64,000 nucleotides of DNA from G963666705 sp963666705 (GCA_963666705.2 CAXXKO010000022.1:186001-250000); one strand, 5' to 3'; positions 33,870-46,869 are shown, counted from the stretch's first letter. The notes: generated by a model from the sequence alone, not told the origin. Numbers and translations: made by a program.

Positions 33870-36800
33870 TTAGGTGAAGAGCAGGTCGCTGGCCTGCGCC
33901 TGATCGCCCGCGACGTTGGCCAGGAGGCTGTAGCCGGCCGTATCGCCGTTCGAATCGACGATCAGGTTGCCAGCGCCATCGACGACGATGCGGGGATCGC
34001 CGTTGCTCGGCCCGGCGTTGGTGCCGTCGTATTCCGTGCCGATGATGAAGAAGTTGACGCCATCGGTGATCTCGTCGCCGGCGCTGAACCCGGTGAAGCC
34101 CGCGCCCGAGAGCTCGATCCTGTCCGACCCGGACTCGAAGTCGGTGATCTTGTCGCCCGTGAGGCCGAGGGAAGTGGGCGTGTCGTTGGCCGCTGTCTCG
34201 TCGCCGTCTCCCGGGCCATTGTAGATGAAGGTGTCGCGCCCGCTGCCGCCCTCGAGCGTGTCGGCCCCGCCCCCGCCCACGAGCGTATCGTCCCCATCGA
34301 CGCCGCGCAGGCGGTTCGTGCCCGCGTCACCGGTGATGTGGTCCGCCAGGTCGGAGCCGCGCACGTTCTCGATATTGGAGAGGGTGTCGGTCGCCCCGGT
34401 CGGATCCACGGCCGTGCCGGAGGCGAGGTCGACCGTGGCGCCGTCATCGCCACCGCTGACGCGGTAATCGACCTCGTCCACGCCGGCGCCGCCATCGATG
34501 GTATCGGCGCCGCCCCGGGGCCGGAAGCGCTGGGCGCCAGCGCCGCCGGTCATCGAATCGGCGAGCTCGGATCCTTCGACCGAATCGATGTTGGTCAGCG
34601 TATCGGTATCGCCGAAGCCGTCGACCACGCTGCCGGCGCCGTTGGCGAGCGCGACCACGGTGATGCCCAACGGGTCGAACTGGTAGCTCACCTGGTCGAA
34701 GCCCGTGGCCCCGTCGATGATATCGTTGCCGCCGAGGCCGATGAACTCCTCGAAACCGTCCTCGGCACCACCCGTGAGCGTATCGGCCCCGCCGGTGCCG
34801 ATGACCCGCTCGAGGCCCGTTAGGGTGTCCGTTTTCCCGAAGCTGTCGATTGCGGAGCCGGCGCCGAGATCGACGCTCACCGCGCCCGCGCCCGATTCGC
34901 GGCTGTAATCGACCGTATCGAACAAGTCGACATCGGCGCCACCATCGAGCGTATCGGCACCGTCTCCGCCCACAAGCGTATCGGACGCATCGCCACCCTC
35001 GAGGAGATTGTCGCCCGTGTCGCCGATCAGCGTATCGGCGAACTTCGTGCCCCTCACCTGCTCGATGTTGGCGAGCCGGTCGACATCGCCGAAGCCGTCG
35101 CGCCCGGTGCCGGCGGCGAGGTCCACATAGACGCCGCGACTGGCGCTGCCTGAAACCTCGGCCGCGTTCGCGTAATCGACCAAGTCTACGCCGCCGCGCC
35201 CGTCGATCGAATCGTTCCCCTCGTGGCCGCGGAAGCGGTTGGCACCACCGTCGCCGAGCAGGGTATCGTCCTCTACCGTGCCACGGATTCGCTCGATGTT
35301 GACAAGCGTATCGGTGCCGTCGAGGCCGTCTCGGCCGGTGCCCGCCACGAGATCCACGATGGCGCCGGCGGTCGCGCCGCTGAACAGGAAATCCACTTCG
35401 TCGTTGTCGGCGCCGCCGTCGATAGTGTCGTTGCCGGCACGCGCGCGGAAGCGCTGGGAGCCGGCGCCGCCGGTCATGGTATCGGCGAACTCGGAGCCCT
35501 CGACCGAATCGATGTTGGAAAGCGTATCGGTGCTGCCGGAGCCATCGACCACGGTACCGGCGCCGTTCACCAGCGACTGGACGGTGATGCCCGCGGCATC
35601 GAACTGGTAGCTCGCCTGGTCGAAGCCTGTGCCGCCATCGATGGTGTCGGCGCCGCCGCGACCGTCGAACTCCTCGAACCCGTCGTCGCCGCCGCCGGTG
35701 AGCGTGTCGGCGGCGCTCGTCCCGATCACACGCTCGATACCGGAGAGGGTGTCCGTCTTGCCGAAGCTGTCGGTCGCACTGCCCGTGGCGAGGTTGGCCG
35801 AGACGCCGGCCCCGCCGCTCTCCTGGCTGTAGTCCACCGTATCGAAGAACTGCCGGACGCCGTTCTCCTTGTCGTCGCCCCCGGCCAGGGTATCGGCGCC
35901 GTCGCCACCGACGAGCGTGTCGGAGCCATCGTCGGCGGTCAGCGAGTTATTCCCGAGGTCACCGATGAGGGTGTCGTCGAAACGGGTTCCGATCGCGTTC
36001 TCTATATTGCTGAGCGTATCGAACCTGCCGAAGGAGTCGCGGGCGCTGCCGGCGGCGAGATCCACGCTGACGCCATCGTCCGCCTTCGACGAGGTGTCGG
36101 CGGCGTCGCGGTAATCGACCGTATCCTCGCCACCACGCCCATCGATCGTGTCGCCGCCGTCGTTGCCGCGGAACTGGTTGTCGAGCGCGTCGCCGAGGAG
36201 CGTGTCGTCGAAGCTCGTGCCACGCACGGCCTCGATCCCCACCAGGCTGTCGGTGGCGCCGGTATGATCGATGGCCTCCTTGGCGGCGAGATCGACGCTC
36301 ACGCCCGTCGAGGCGCTACTCACCAGGTAATCGACCTCGTCGAAGCCCGAGACGCCGTCGATGGTATCCGCGCCGCCGAGCCCGCGAAAACGGTTGTCGC
36401 CGGTATCGCCCAAGAGACTGTCCGCGAACTCCGAGCCCTCGATGGCCTCGATGTTCGAGAGGGTATCGGTGCCGCCAAGGCCATCGGTGGCGCTGCCCGA
36501 CGCCAGGTTGACGCTGACGCCCGCTGCGTCGGACCTGTAGCTGACCTGGTCGAACCCGTCCTTGCCGTCGATAGTGTCGCCGCCGCCTCGGCCATCGAAT
36601 TCCTCGAACACCGTGTTGGAGCCGCCCGTGAGCCGGTCGGCCTGCGCCGTGCCGATGACGCGCTCGAGGCCGGTGAGCGTATCGCGCGCGCCGAAGCTGT
36701 CCTTACCGGTCCCCTGGCCGAGGTTGACGGTGACCCCGGCAACGCCCGTTTCCTCGCTGTAATCGACCGTGTCGGAATACTGCCGCGCGCCGTTAATCGT

Positions 36801-39800
36801 GTCGTCGCCACCGTCGAGGAAATCGGCGCCCGCGCCACCCACGAGGGTATCGGCCCCGTCGCCGCCGAAGAGGTCGTTCGCGGCCGCGTCGCCGGTCAGG
36901 CTGTCATCGAACTTGGTGCCACGCGCGGCCTCGATATTGCTCAGAATATCGGTCTTGCCGAAGCCGTCCGTGGCCGTGCCGACGGCGAGATCGACATCGA
37001 CACCGCTGCTTGTCAGCTTGAAGTTCAACTCGGCGTTCGAATAATCGACCTCATCGAACCCGCCGGCGCCGTCGATGGTATCGGCGCCATCATAGCCGCG
37101 GAAACGGTTGTCCGCGCCGTCGCCCAAGAAGGTGTCGGCGAGCTGCGTGCCGCGCACCGCCTCGATGTTGAGAAGCGTATCGGTGCCGCCGAGCCCATCG
37201 TCCGCCGTGCCCGCGGCGAGGTCCACATCAACGCCCGCGGTCGCGCCCGAGAAGAGGTAGTCCACCTCGTCGAACCCGGCGCCGCCATCGACCGTATCGT
37301 TGCCGCCGCGTGGGCGGAAGCGCTCGAAGGTGGTACTCGTGGGATCCCCGCCGGTGAGACTGTCGGCGAAGGCCGAGCCCTCGACCGCCTCGATTCCCGT
37401 AAGGCTGTCGGTGGCGCCCAACCCGTCGATGCCCGTGCCGGCGGCGAGGTCGACCGTCACGCCGGCCGCCTCGGACTGGTAGCTCACCTGATCGAAGCCC
37501 GAGCCGCCATCGATCGTATCGGCGCCACCGCGGCCGTCGAACTCCTCGAAATCGTCCTCGAACCCGCCCGTGAGGCGATCGGCCCCGGCCGTGCCGATCA
37601 GGCGCTCGAACTCGACCAGGGTGTCCAAATTGCCGAAGGTGTCGGTCGCCGAGCCGGCGTCGAGGTTGGCCGTGAAGGCGCCGGCACCGCTCTCCTGGCT
37701 GTAATCCACCGTATCGAAGAACTGGCGGATCTCGTCCGCATCCCGGTCGCGGCCGCCGAGCAGGTCGTCGTCACCATCACCGCCGACGATGATATCGACC
37801 CCGTCCCCGCCGTCGAGCAGGTTGTCGCCCGTATCGCCGATGATCGTGTCGTCGAAATCCGAGCCGAAGATGCCCTCGATGTTGCTGAGGGAGTCGGTGC
37901 CGCCGAAGCCATCGGTCGCCGACCCGGTTCCGAGGTTGACGCTGACCCCGGTGCCGCCGAACTCGCTCGACGAATCGTAGAAGACCGCGTCGTCTCCAGC
38001 AGCGCCGTCGAAGGTGTCGTTGCCGGCGATACCGATGAAGAAGTTGTCGCCCGCGTCGCCGGTCAAGCTGTCGGCGAACTCGGTGCCGCGCACCGCCTCG
38101 ATGCTGATGAGGGTGTCGGTGCCACCGAGGCCGTCGGTGCCCGTGCCGGCGGCGAGGTCGATCACCACGCCCGTGGTGGCGCCCGCCAGCAGGTAGTCGG
38201 CGCCGTCGAAGCCGTGCCCGCCGTCGATCGTGTCGTTGCCGCCGCGGCCAATGAATATCTCGAGGTCGCGGGTGGCGCCGCCGATCAGGTGGTCGGCGAA
38301 CTCGGAGCCGATCACCCCATCGATGTTCTTGAGGGTATCCGTGCCGCCCAAGCCGTCCGTGGCCGTGCCGGTCCCCAAGTTGGCCGTGATGCCGGCTGCC
38401 GAGGTCGTGTACTCGACGAAGGCGTCGCCGCCGCCATCGTCGCCGGGGCCGCCATCGTCGTCCGACCCGCCGCCGTCGTCCGACCCGCCGCCGTCGATGG
38501 TGTCGTTGCCCGCACCACCGACGAAGGTCTCGCCGTCGCGGGTGGTGCTACCGGTCAAGGTGTCGTCGAACCCCGTGCCGACGACCCGTTCGAAATCCCT
38601 GAGGGAGTCGATCCCGCCAGCACCCTGGGTGGCCTGGCCAAGGTCGAGGTCAACCGTGACGGCGGCCCCGTCGCCGGCGTAGTCGGCCGTGTCCGTCGCG
38701 TCGCCCTCGAAGCCGAGGAAGGCCAGGGCCTTGTCACTGCCCCCGTTGGGGGAGTCGCTACCGCCGTTCAGGTCGTCGCTGCCGGCCCCGCCCTTCAGGA
38801 CATCCGACCCGTTGCCGCCGGTGAGGCTGTCGCCGCCGTCCCCACCTTCGAGGGTGTCGTTGCCCGAGCCGCCCGTGAGCGTATCGGTACCGCCGTCACC
38901 GGTGGCGAAGATGCTCTTGCTGGCCGAGGCCCCGGCAAGGGTGTCGTTGCCGGCGCCGCCGGCGAAGCTCACGGTGTCGTTGCCGATATCGGTGCCGTCG
39001 AGGTTGCCGACGGTCAGCGTATCGTTGCCGGCGCCGCCGGCGATGCTCAGGTCCTCGACATTGTCGAGGGTGAGGGTGCCGGCGCTCGGGGTCGTCGCGG
39101 TCACGATGACGTCGGCACCGCTCTTGCTCACGTCGAAGGTGTCGGCCGAGGACGAGCCTCCGACCTGGACCAGGTCGTCGCCGCCCGTGCCGCCGTCGAT
39201 TGAATCGTCGCCGTCGCCATCGTCCCAGACGATGAGGTCATCGCCGGCGCCGCCGAGGATCGAGTCGTCGCCGCCGTTGCCGGCCAGGGAATCGCCGCCC
39301 ACCCCGCCGTCGAGCTGGTCGTCGGCCGAGCCGCCCTGGAGCGTGTCGTCGCCGCCCTCGCCGAAACCGACGAGGCGCTTGGTGGCAGCCGTCCCATCGA
39401 GGTTGTCGTTGCCCTCGCCGCCCGTGAAGGTGATGGAGCTGTTGGTGATGTCGGTCCCGGCGAGGTCGCCCACAGTGAGCGTGTCCGCGCCGTCGCCGCC
39501 GACGATGCTCAACTCCTCGACATTGTCGAGGGTGAGGGTGAAGGCCGTCCCGTTGGTGCGCGAGACGAGGACGTCCGTGCCGCTGGCGGTGACCGAGAGG
39601 GTATCGGCGCCCGTGCCGACCGTGACTTCGACCACGTCGGTGCCAAGCCCGCCGTCGATCGAATCGTTCCCGTCGCCGTCGGCCCAGACGACCTTGTCGT
39701 CGCCGTCGCCGCCCAGAATGCTGTCGTTGCCGGTGTCGCCCTGGAGGGTGTCGTCGCCGGCGTTGCCGCGCAGGGTATCGTCCCCCGCACCGCCTTGGAG

Positions 39801-42800
39801 CGTGTCGTCGCCGTCGCGCAGGTCGATGACGATCTTCGTCACGGAAAGGCCCGCGCCCTGGTCGAACGAGACGCCGAAGAAGTCGCTGTCGCCAAACGTG
39901 TCCGAGCCGGTCGCGTCCAGCGTCACCTTCGCGGTCGTCGGGGCCGATTCGAGCGTGGCCGTGGACTGAGTGCCGGAGACGTTCTCGAAGCTGGATGCCG
40001 CCGACTGGCCGTTGCTGAAGAAGGCCGTTACACCGACCCCTGAGTCACCGAACAGGCCGCCCGCCTGGCCGCCGACGCCTGTCCCGGCGACAAAGTCGGT
40101 GTCCGCCCCGAAGCGGAACGAATCGCCGACCGCGAAGCTGCCCGCCGCGAAGTCGATCGTGAGCGTGCTCGACACACCAGCCACCGTCCCCGGCGTGAAG
40201 GTCACATCGGCTGAGAGAATTCCGCTGCCCGAGAAGAAGCTCGGCCCGGAGTCGCCGGACCCGTCCGAATTGCCCGAGGCGGGGTCGAACCATGCGTCGG
40301 GGTCGCCACCGCCATCTAGCACGTCGTTGCCCGCACCACCCGAAAGGAAGTTCGCCCCGCCGTCACCGGTGAGGTCGTCCGCCTGGGCCGAGCCGGTCAG
40401 GTTCTCGATGCCCGAAAGGCTGTCGCCGGCGGCATCGCCGCCCGTGGCCGTGCCGGCGCCTAGATCGACCGTCATGCTCGCCGCCGAGTCCGCGAAGCTC
40501 GCCGTATCCGTCCCGGCCCCACCCTGGAGCGTATCGCCGCCGGCGCCGCCCTGGAGGGTATCGTTGCCCGCACCGCCCGCGAGGAGGTTCGCTCCGCCGT
40601 CGCCATCGAGCTTGTCCGCCTGGCCCGAACCGGTCAGGTTCTCGATCCAGCTCAGGCTGTCGCCTTGGGCGTCGCCACCGGACGCCGTGCCGGCCCCCAG
40701 GTCCACCGTTACCCCGGCCGCCGAACCCGCAAAGCTGGCCTCGTCCGTGCCACCGCCGCCCTGTAGCGTGTCGCCGCCGGCCCCGCCCTCCAGCACGTCG
40801 TCGCCCGCGCCGCCCGACAGGACGTTGGCGCCGCCGTCGCCGGTAAGGTCGTCGGCCTGGGACGAGCCGGTCAGGCTCTCGACCCCGGAGAGCGTGTCGC
40901 CCTGGGCGTCGCCGCCAGAGGCCGTGCCCGCCCCCAGGTCCACCGTTACCCCGGCCACCGAGCCCGCGAAGCTGGCCTCGTCCGTGCCGGCCCCGCCTTG
41001 GAGCGTATCGCCGCCCGCACCGCCTTCGAGCACGTCGTCGCCCGCGCCGCCCGACAGCACGTTCGCACCGCCATCGCCGGTGAGTTCGTCGGCGTTCCCG
41101 GACCCGGTCAGGTCTTCGATGCCACTCAAGCTGTCGCCCTGGGCGTCGCCGCCGGACGCCGTGCCGGCGCCCAGGTCCACCGTCACGCCCGCCGCCGAGC
41201 CCGCGAAGCTCGCTTCGTCCGTGCCGGCCCCGCCTTGGAGCGTATCGCCACCGGCGCCGCCTTCGAGCAGGTCGTCGCCCGCGTCGCCCAAAAGGATATC
41301 GGCGCCCGCATCACCGCGCAGGGTGTCGTCGCCACCGCCACCCGACAGGTCGTCGTCGTCGGCACCGCCCTCGAGCTGGTCGGCCGCCGATCCGCCCTGT
41401 GCGGTGTCGTCGCCGGCATCGCCAAAGGCGGTGACGGCGGTGGTGGTGGCGCTGGCGTCGAGGTTGTCGTCGCCGGCGCCACCGGTGACATGGACGGATC
41501 CGGTGGCCGCGTCGGTGCCCGTCAGGTCGCCTATGGTGACGCTGTCGTCGCCGCCATTGCCGGCGATGCTGACGGTCTCCACGCCATCGATGGTCAGGGT
41601 GCTGGCCCCGGGTGCCGCGGTGTCGAACAGGAGGTTGGCGCCGCTCGCGCTCAGGGTAACGGTGTCGGCGCCGGCGGCGCCGTCGATATCGAGCGTATCG
41701 GTCCCGGCGCCGCCATCGATCGAATCGTCGCCGTCGCCGTCGCTCCAGTCGATATGGTCGTCGCCGGCGCCGCCCTGGATCGAGTCCGTGCCGGCGCCGC
41801 CCGCGAGGGTGTCGCTATCGACGCCGCCGTCGAGCTCGTCGTTGCCAGCGCCGCCGGTCAGGGTATCCGTGCCACCCTCGCCGAAGCCGACGAGCCGCTT
41901 CGAGGCGCCGGCACCGGCGAGCGTATCGTTCCCGTCCCCGCCCCGGAAGGTGACGGTGTTGTCCGTGATGTCCGTGCCGGTGAGGTCACCCACGGTAAAG
42001 CTGTCGTCGCCGCCACCGGCGTTGAGGCTCACTTCCTCGACCGCGTCCATGGTGAGGGTGAAGCCGGCGGTGCCCACGTCTGAGAACACGGCGTCGCCAG
42101 CGTTGGCGGCGAGGGAGTAGTCCGTACCTGTTGTCGTGCCCGTAACCTCGACCGCATCGGTGCCGGCGCCGCCGTCGATGGAATCGCTGCCGTCGCCGCC
42201 CGTGTGGCGGATCAGGTCGTCGCCCGCCCCGGCGGTAACGGTGTCGTCGCCGGCGCCGCCCAGAAGCGTGTCGCCCCCGGCACCACCTTCGAGGGTATCC
42301 ACGCCGGCGCCGCCATCGAGGGTATCGCTGCCGGCATCGCCGCGCAGGGTATCGCCGCCGGCCCCGCCCGAGAGCGCGTCGTCCTCGGTGCCGCCTTCGA
42401 GCTGGTCGCCGCCGCCGCCGCCGCTCAAGGTATCCGCGCCGCCGTCGCCGAACCCGACGAGACCCGCGGTCGCGGCCGAGCCGGCGAGCGTATCGGCCCC
42501 GGCGGCGCCCGTGAACGTCACCCCAGCATCGGCCAAATCTGTGGTCGAGAGGTCGCCGACCGTCAAGTCATCCGCGCCGGCGCCACCCGTGAAGCCCAGT
42601 TCCTCCACATCGTCCAGGGTCAGGGTGAAGGCGGTGGAGCCGCCGGTAAACTCGGCGTCGCCGCCAGCGTTGGCGTCGAGGCTATAACTAGCCCCCCGGT
42701 GGCACCAGTGACTTCCATGCGGTCGGTGCCGGTACCGCCATCGACCGAATCGTCGCCCTCGGCGTCGGCATACTCGATGAGGTCATCGTCCGCGCCGCCG

Positions 42801-45214
42801 GAGATGATGTCGTCGCCGGTGCCGCCGTCGAGCGTGTCCGCCCCCCCGGCGCCGAGCAGCGAATCGGCCCCAGCACCACCCAAGAGCGTGTCGTCGCCCG
42901 AGCCGCCGCTCAGGGTATCGGCCCCGGCGTCGCCGGACAGGGTATCGGCTTCCGTACCGCCGACCATGATGTCGTCGCCAGTGCCGCCCTCGAGCGTATC
43001 GGCGCCGGCACCGCCTTCCATGACGTCGTCGCCGGCATCGCCCTTGACGATATCGTCACCGGCGTCGCCCTCGACCGTGTCGTCGCCCGCACCGCCTATC
43101 ACGGTGTCGTCATCGGCGCCGCCTTCGAGCAAGTCATCGGCGCTGCCGCCGATGAGCGTGTCGTCGCCACCGTCGCCGAAGCCGACGACCCGCTTGGTCG
43201 CGGCGCTGGCGTCGAGCAGGTCGTTTCCGGCGCCGCCGATGAAGGTGATCGAGTTGTTGGAGATGTCCGTGGCGGCCAGATCGCCGATCGTCAGTGTATC
43301 GTTGCCGCCGAGGGTGTCGATCTCGATCGCTTCGACATTGTCGATTGTGAGGTCCGCGACGGTCGAGCCCACATGCGAGAGATCGACGATGCCCGTCCCG
43401 TCGTCGGTGATGGAGAGGGTGTCGGCGCCGGTCCCGGCTTCGAAGCTCAGCGTATCGGTCCCGGCGCCGCCGTTGATCGAATCGTCGCCGTCGCCATCGA
43501 ACCAGACGACAGTATCGTCCCCGCCGCCGCCGTCGATGGTGTCGTCGCCCTCCGCGCCCTCGAGCGTGTCGTCACCGTCGAACCCGTCGATGAAATTGTC
43601 GCTCGAGTTGCCCAAGAGGTCGTCGGCATCGTCCGTTCCGTCGAAGAACACCTGAGGCGGCGGTGGTGTGTCGTCCACGGGTGGCGGCAGGTCCTGTTCG
43701 CTGTTGTCGTCGTCCCCGCCAAAATCGAAGTCGTCGTCGTCATCACCGCCGCCGCCGTCGTCGAACGAACCGTCGTCGTCCCCGCCGGCGTCGGCAAAAT
43801 CGATTTCCAGCTCGCCACCCGGCCCGATGGTGATCACGAGGTCGCCCGGGGCGTCCAGGCCCAGCTCACCGAGATCGAGCGTAATGGTAATGGGCCCCGA
43901 GGTGGACTCGCCGGCTTCCGGCGCGATCTCGCTCAGCTGCTCGGCATCGCCATCGCCGCTGTCGGCGCCATCATCGCTGGCATCGGGTCCGTCGGCATCC
44001 GCGTCATCGGGAGCGTCTTCGTCAGGGTCGGCGTCCGAGGCGTCCTCGCCGTCCGCATCACCGTCGGCGTCGGGCTCTGCGTCCTCGTCGTCCTCCGCGT
44101 CGGCGTCCTCGTCCTCGGCATCGCCATCCCCTTCCTCGCCCTCGCCTTGCCCGGCCTCGTCCAGCGCCCCTTCATCGGCGCCGTCCTCCGGATCGCCCGC
44201 ATCCTCGTCGTCGCCCGCGTCGGCGCCGTCGTCGTCCGATTGCCCCTCGTTCTCCTGCTCCTGCAGTTGCTGTTGCTCGCGCTCCTGCGCGCGGCCTTGC
44301 GCGGCCTGGATGGCGGTGAAGATCTTGGCGCCGAACAGATTCTCGAGCGCCGCGGGGGTGAGGACCTCGGCGACCTCGGGCGACGAGAAGAAATTCGCCA
44401 CCGCCGTGGTCGCGTTGACCTGGTCGAGGAGCGTGATGCCGGCGCTGTTGATGACCGCGATGATGCCCTTGAGGACGGTGAAGAAGTTGTCCTCGCCCTG
44501 GCTATCGACCTTGCCCGCACCCTCGGTGCCGCGGATGCCGAGGGTCGCGACCGGGGTGCGGATGGTCATGGCGTCTTCGCCGGTCTTGGCGATATCGCCG
44601 CTCACGAAGGCGAAGACGCCCTGGACGATGGAGACGCTGAGCGAGCCGCCGCCGCTGCCGTCGAACACCAGCTCGTCGAGCACCATGCGGCCGTTTTCCT
44701 CGAGGGCGAACTCGCTCCTGTCCGCGAGGACGATCTGGACGAGGCCGTCGTCGCCCGTCTCCAGCACGTCGCCCTGGAATACGGAATCGCCGTCGCCAAG
44801 CGGGACGCGCGAGCCATCGGCACGCACGGCCACCACATCGCCCGAGATTTCGTCGACGGTGCCGATGGCTTCGCCCGGCGCGAGAGAGCCGGCCTGGACG
44901 TATTGACCGGGCGCGAGCGGCCCGGCAAGGCGCGTCGCGAGGTCGCCCGGGACGAGGGAGCCACCTTCGGTATAGAGGCTGGGCGGCGCGTCGGTGGCGA
45001 AGAAATCGCGCACCACCACGCCCGGCGAATCGGGGCCGGTCAACACCAGGTCCGGCCCACTGCGGGCGTAATCGGCGACGAGGATGAAGTGGCCGCCCGG
45101 CACGACAACATCGCCGCCACCACTGGCGTCGAGAATGATCGGGCTGGCTTGCTCGGGACTTAGATTGCTGAAGGCGCCCGTATCAAAGGCGTCCCCCGGC
45201 TGAGCTACGCTCAC
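33870..45214 (-). pseudogene. Giant RTX (calcium-binding repeat) secreted protein with FecR-like domain, frameshifted in a G tract
   Basis: When repaired this is one frame of about 3,780 codons. GTG 45214 has GGAGG five bases upstream; an ATG at 45271 is an alternative. The order is an N-terminal region, a FecR-like domain (about residues 120-230, SVFQGDVLETGDDGLVQIVL to TPVATLGIRGT), a very acidic linker (about 315-450), then RTX nonapeptides (GGAGDDTL type) to near the end. A non-RTX domain interrupts them around 40290-39810. The final 120 residues (KITDFESGSDRIELS to ASDLLFT) look like a type I secretion signal. The frame breaks at a run of six G on the coding strand (42692-42697): with seven G, EVTGATGG continues as ASYSLDANAGG. 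Both halves keep normal composition, so the break is recent or artefactual. Confidence 0.88.
42692..42697 (-). repeat. Six-G homopolymer at the RTX frame break
   Basis: On the coding strand the sequence is accggggggctagt. One more G restores an uninterrupted RTX reading frame. The tract is short but is the only feature at the break point. Confidence 0.8.
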
Positions 45215-45354
45215 TCGGGCCTCCGTCCTGCTAACGGCATCGCACTCGCAAAGGCGCCACCGCGTTCCCACGGCACCTTCATCATTTGCTCACCCGCCGT
45301 CGCTTCCCGAGCGCGCAACAACCGTTTCGCAAAACCAGTCGGGGATTTAAATCA

Positions 45355-46429
45355 CGTCCCTATCCGGTTAATGCAGGTAGCGACCGAGTGTTCTTTATAT
45401 GTTCGCTCTAAGGGTGTACTGTTCCCGCCTCTGAGGATTGGTCGGGAGACAGGGCATGAGCGGCTTGTTGACGTTCCAAGAGCGCTACCGAGACGAGGAA
45501 TCGTGCATCCTGGCCTTGGCGGATCGACGCTGGCCGTCTGGGTTTGCGTGCGCCCGCTGCGGGCACCGGCGGGGCTATCGGCACAAGGCGCGGGCGCGCG
45601 TCTTCGAATGCGCGGCTTGCGGTCGTCAAGAGTCGGTGACGGCGGGAACCATCTTCCACCGCACCCGCACACCGTTGCCCAAATGGTTCCTGGCGGCGTG
45701 GTTGATGGGGCGGGACAAGCGCGGGGTCTCGGCCCTGTTCCTGGCGCGCGAGCTGGGGCTTCGCTATGAGACCGCATGGCTGATGGCTCACAAGCTGCGC
45801 CATGGCTTGGCGGAGCGGCCGGATGCGTTGCTGGACGGCATGGTCGAGGTCGATGAGAGCTACTACGGCGGGCGCGGCAAGCCCGAGAGCCGGGGCCGCG
45901 GGATGGCCAATGCCAACAAGAGCCTGCTCGTGCTGGCGGTGGAGAAGGTGGCGGTGGCGCCGGGCAAGGGGGTCGAGGGCAGCGGCTTCGTCGCCGGTCG
46001 GGCGCGGCTTGCCATCCTGCCCCGGGCCAATGCCGAGCAGCTCGGCGGCTTCGTGCGGGCCGCCGTGACGCCGGGCGCGCGCCTGCTGACCGACGATTTC
46101 AAGGGCTATGCCGGGCTCGGCGCCGTCTACCGGCACCAGCCCACCGTCCAAGGCCAAGGCAAGAACGCCGAGACGCAGATGCCGATCATCCACGTCCTGT
46201 TCAGCAACCTCAAGACCTGGCTCAACGGCACCTACCATGGCGTCAGCGCCAAGCACTTGCCGCGCTATGGCCGGGAATGGGCCTATCGCTTCAACCGCCG
46301 CCGGCGGATCGACGACCTCGGCGACTTCGTCCTGAGCCGCGCCATGGCCCGGCCAACCATCACATACCGCCAGTTGATCCACGGTCTGCAACCCAACGAC
46401 GCGCTACCTGCATTAACCGGATAGGGACG
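45355..46429 (+). mobile_element. IS1595-family insertion sequence, copy 2 (1075 bp)
   Basis: It is flanked by a perfect 8-bp direct repeat, ttaaatca, at 45347-45354 and 46430-46437. The left end is the same as in the other copies. The right end differs: the last 26 or so bases form a much better inverted match of the left end (gcgctacctgcattaaccgg) than in copies 1 and 3. It lies just upstream of the RTX start and could affect RTX transcription. Confidence 0.95.
45456..46424 (+). CDS. IS1595-family transposase (copy 2)
   Basis: The 322-residue transposase is the same as copies 1 and 3 except at the C-terminus, which reads GLQPNDALPALTG because of the altered right end. The zinc ribbon (CARCGHRRGYR, CAACGRQ) and the ISXO2-like catalytic region (DESYYGG, LLTDDFKGY) are intact. 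ATG 45456 follows GGGAGA. It should be functional. Confidence 0.93.
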   Translation: MSGLLTFQERYRDEESCILALADRRWPSGFACARCGHRRGYRHKARARVFECAACGRQESVTAGTIFHRTRTPLPKWFLAAWLMGRDKRGVSALFLARELGLRYETAWLMAHKLRHGLAERPDALLDGMVEVDESYYGGRGKPESRGRGMANANKSLLVLAVEKVAVAPGKGVEGSGFVAGRARLAILPRANAEQLGGFVRAAVTPGARLLTDDFKGYAGLGAVYRHQPTVQGQGKNAETQMPIIHVLFSNLKTWLNGTYHGVSAKHLPRYGREWAYRFNRRRRIDDLGDFVLSRAMARPTITYRQLIHGLQPNDALPALTG

Positions 46430-46618
46430 TTAAATCAAATTTTCATGAATTGCAAGAGACGCACCCAACTTTCTATGGTTAACGTGCAACAATATTGCAA
46501 TTCGGCCACACTCCGCAAAGTCCCGGTCGGTCGGCTCCAACGACATGGATGGATGCCCCGGCCAGCGGGTAACGTGAAATCGAAATATGGAAATATGATT
46601 TTCGATGGTTGGGAAAGT

Positions 46619-46696
46619 TGGTGACCCCAACGGGATTCGAACCCGTGTTTTCACCTTGAAAGAGTGACGTCCTAGACCTGGCTAGACGATGGGGTC
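46619..46696 (-). tRNA. tRNA-Glu (UUC)
   Basis: The minus-strand sequence begins gaccccatcgtctagcc and folds as a cloverleaf. The 7-bp acceptor stem is GACCCCA/TGGGGTC, the anticodon loop CTTTCAA gives anticodon TTC, and the T-arm contains GGGTTCGAATCCC. A discriminator A is followed by an encoded CCA (46619-46621). Confidence 0.95.
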
Positions 46697-46869
46697 TCAA
46701 CGCGCATTTACCTAATGGACTTGGTGCGCAAAAGCAAGATCGGCGGCCCCGCCCCCATCGCCCAAGGGCCGCTTGCCGCGCCGGCGGGCGCGGGCTACTG
46801 AGGGATGCAACCTCGCGCTCGCCACGCCACGCCACGCCTCGGGCAGGCGTGAAGCTGGAGGCCTGGATC

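Noticed and set aside
35223..42120. Very long open frames on the plus strand opposite the RTX gene
   Set aside because: They mirror the GC-rich RTX repeats on the minus strand, have low-complexity Val/Ala/Gly or Ser/Pro content, and lack any family motif. The minus strand carries clear RTX repeats and a secretion signal.
33870..42608. Repeated units suggesting a CRISPR array
   Set aside because: The repeats are in-frame nonapeptide and module repeats of a protein gene, without constant spacers or cas genes.
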